NCBI GenBank assembly: GCA_030733815.1
Contig: JAUZQE010000003.1
Coordinates: 95,595-159,594, forward strand
Reading direction: 5' to 3'
From: Yanghanlia caeni
GTDB taxonomy: Bacteria; Pseudomonadota; Gammaproteobacteria; Burkholderiales; Burkholderiaceae_B
Length of the DNA: 64,000 nt
Shown: positions 63,348 through 64,000 of the stretch, in pieces
Position numbering within the stretch: the first letter of the stretch is position 1
How the letters are laid out: every line of letters begins with the position of its first letter
Program-made: the position numbers and the translations under genes
The notes under the pieces: model-generated
Seen by the model: the letters and a program-made list of their open reading frames with translations, nothing else
What the model was told of the DNA's origin: nothing
The model's database searches: none

Positions 63348-63917
63348 TCAGGCTGGAATATTCAGGAAATTCTTGAGCAGGGCGTGACCGTGCTCGCTGA
63401 GCACGGATTCGGGGTGAAACTGCACGCCATAGATGGGTAGCGTTTTGTGGCGCAGGCCCATGATCTCGCCGTCGGCCGTTTCGGCGGTGACTTCGAGGCA
63501 ATCGGGCAGGGTGTCGCGCGCGACCGCGAGTGAATGATAGCGCGTGACCGTGAAGGGCGAGGGCAGATCCGCAAAGACGTCAGTGCCTTTGTGCGTGATC
63601 TCGGAAACCTTGCCATGCATGAGTTCGCGCGCCCGCACGACGTCGCCGCCGAATGCCGCGCCAATGGCCTGGTGGCCCAGGCACACGCCCAGGATCGGCA
63701 CCTTGCCGGCAAAGTGGCGGATCACGTCGATCGAGATGCCGGCCTGTGCGGGCGTGCACGGCCCCGGCGAAATGCAGATGCGCTGCGGCTGCAGGGCTTC
63801 GATTTCCTGAATCGTGATCTGGTCGTTGCGGTAGGTACGCACGTCTTCGCCCAGTTCGCCGAAGTACTGCACCAGGTTGTAGGTAAAGGAATCGTAGTTG
63901 TCGAGCATCAGTAACAT
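63348..63917 (-). CDS. trpG: Anthranilate synthase component II (glutamine amidotransferase)
   Basis: 189 residues. Class I amidotransferase that supplies ammonia to TrpE. Triad: Cys in [12 protein letters not shown], His and Glu in [15 protein letters not shown]. The N-terminus [18 protein letters not shown] and [14 protein letters not shown] are typical of TrpG/PabA. It heads trpG-trpD-trpC here. trpE is not in the window and probably lies just upstream on the same strand; the last 83 bases hold no identified gene. Confidence 0.95.
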   Translation of the reverse strand: MLLMLDNYDSFTYNLVQYFGELGEDVRTYRNDQITIQEIEALQPQRICISPGPCTPAQAGISIDVIRHFAGKVPILGVCLGHQAIGAAFGGDVVRARELMHGKVSEITHKGTDVFADLPSPFTVTRYHSLAVARDTLPDCLEVTAETADGEIMGLRHKTLPIYGVQFHPESVLSEHGHALLKNFLNIPA

Positions 63918-64000
63918 GGTGTTCTATATGACCGCCTCCCGGTTTGCAAGGGTTTTCGTTGTTGATGACAGACGAGGTAGGGTTGCAGCTCTATATCCGG

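Overview
The window is a gene-dense, GC-rich bacterial chromosome segment with about 70 protein genes and almost no non-coding space. The gene families point to a betaproteobacterium of the Burkholderiales, most likely Alcaligenaceae (Bordetella/Achromobacter/Pusillimonas/Castellaniella relatives): a Baf/CoaX-type pantothenate kinase beside birA, a three-subunit PntAA/PntAB/PntB transhydrogenase, a DksA with only one zinc-finger cysteine, an SAH riboswitch before ahcY, and the trpGDC order. This placement is inferred from gene content; no database was searched. I saw no tRNA, rRNA, insertion sequence, prophage or CRISPR array, and no gene-free stretch longer than 300 bases.

Layout. 1-2.9 kb: end of a LivF-type ABC ATPase, an unusual PaaK-family ligase and an orphan amino-acid-binding protein. 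2.9-5.5 kb (minus): a small membrane protein, HMG-CoA lyase, dprA. 5.6-8.7 kb: def, fmt, a gamma-carbonic anhydrase and an EamA transporter. 8.8-12.1 kb: LPS core genes waaC and waaA, facing galU. 12.3-19.1 kb: birA-coaX (minus), then hydrolase, dacC, a D-amino-acid transaminase-like gene, ybeD, lipB and lipA, closed by a strong terminator. 19.3-22.2 kb: pntAA-pntAB-pntB. 22.2-25.7 kb: a denitrification patch with a nirV-like gene, a Dnr/NNR-type regulator, copper nitrite reductase nirK and a c-type cytochrome. 25.9-34.7 kb: a peptide ABC transporter operon ending in an N-formylglutamate deformylase-like gene, then an RpiR regulator divergent from a class III aminotransferase. 34.7-36.0 kb: an FlhE-like exported protein, cob(I)alamin adenosyltransferase and a CusF-like protein. 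36.1-38.0 kb: hslVU behind a good sigma-32 promoter match. 38.1-43.2 kb: a zinc-homeostasis block (dksA, a COG0523 GTPase, zur, a Zur box, a small membrane ORF, znuC, znuB, znuA). 43.2-47.5 kb (minus): two acyltransferases, dapF, a DUF484 gene, xerC. 47.5-51.9 kb: the SAM cycle (metK, a DUF1289 gene, SAH riboswitch, ahcY, a YvlD-like gene, metF). 52-64 kb: fau, slt, cca, midA, rhlE, ung, a two-domain PPK2 kinase and trpC-trpD-trpG.

The most informative regulatory signals are: (i) two nearly identical 14-bp FNR/NNR-type boxes 75-76 bp before nirV and nirK; (ii) a perfect Zur palindrome between zur and the znu genes; (iii) a complete SAH riboswitch fold before ahcY; (iv) a structured metK leader containing two mutually exclusive hairpins; (v) the sigma-32 promoter of hslV. 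The best candidates for under-described biology are the zinc block with its small membrane ORF, the metK leader, the YvlD-like protein inside the SAM-cycle operon, and the peptide-transporter/deformylase/aminotransferase cluster whose substrate is unknown.
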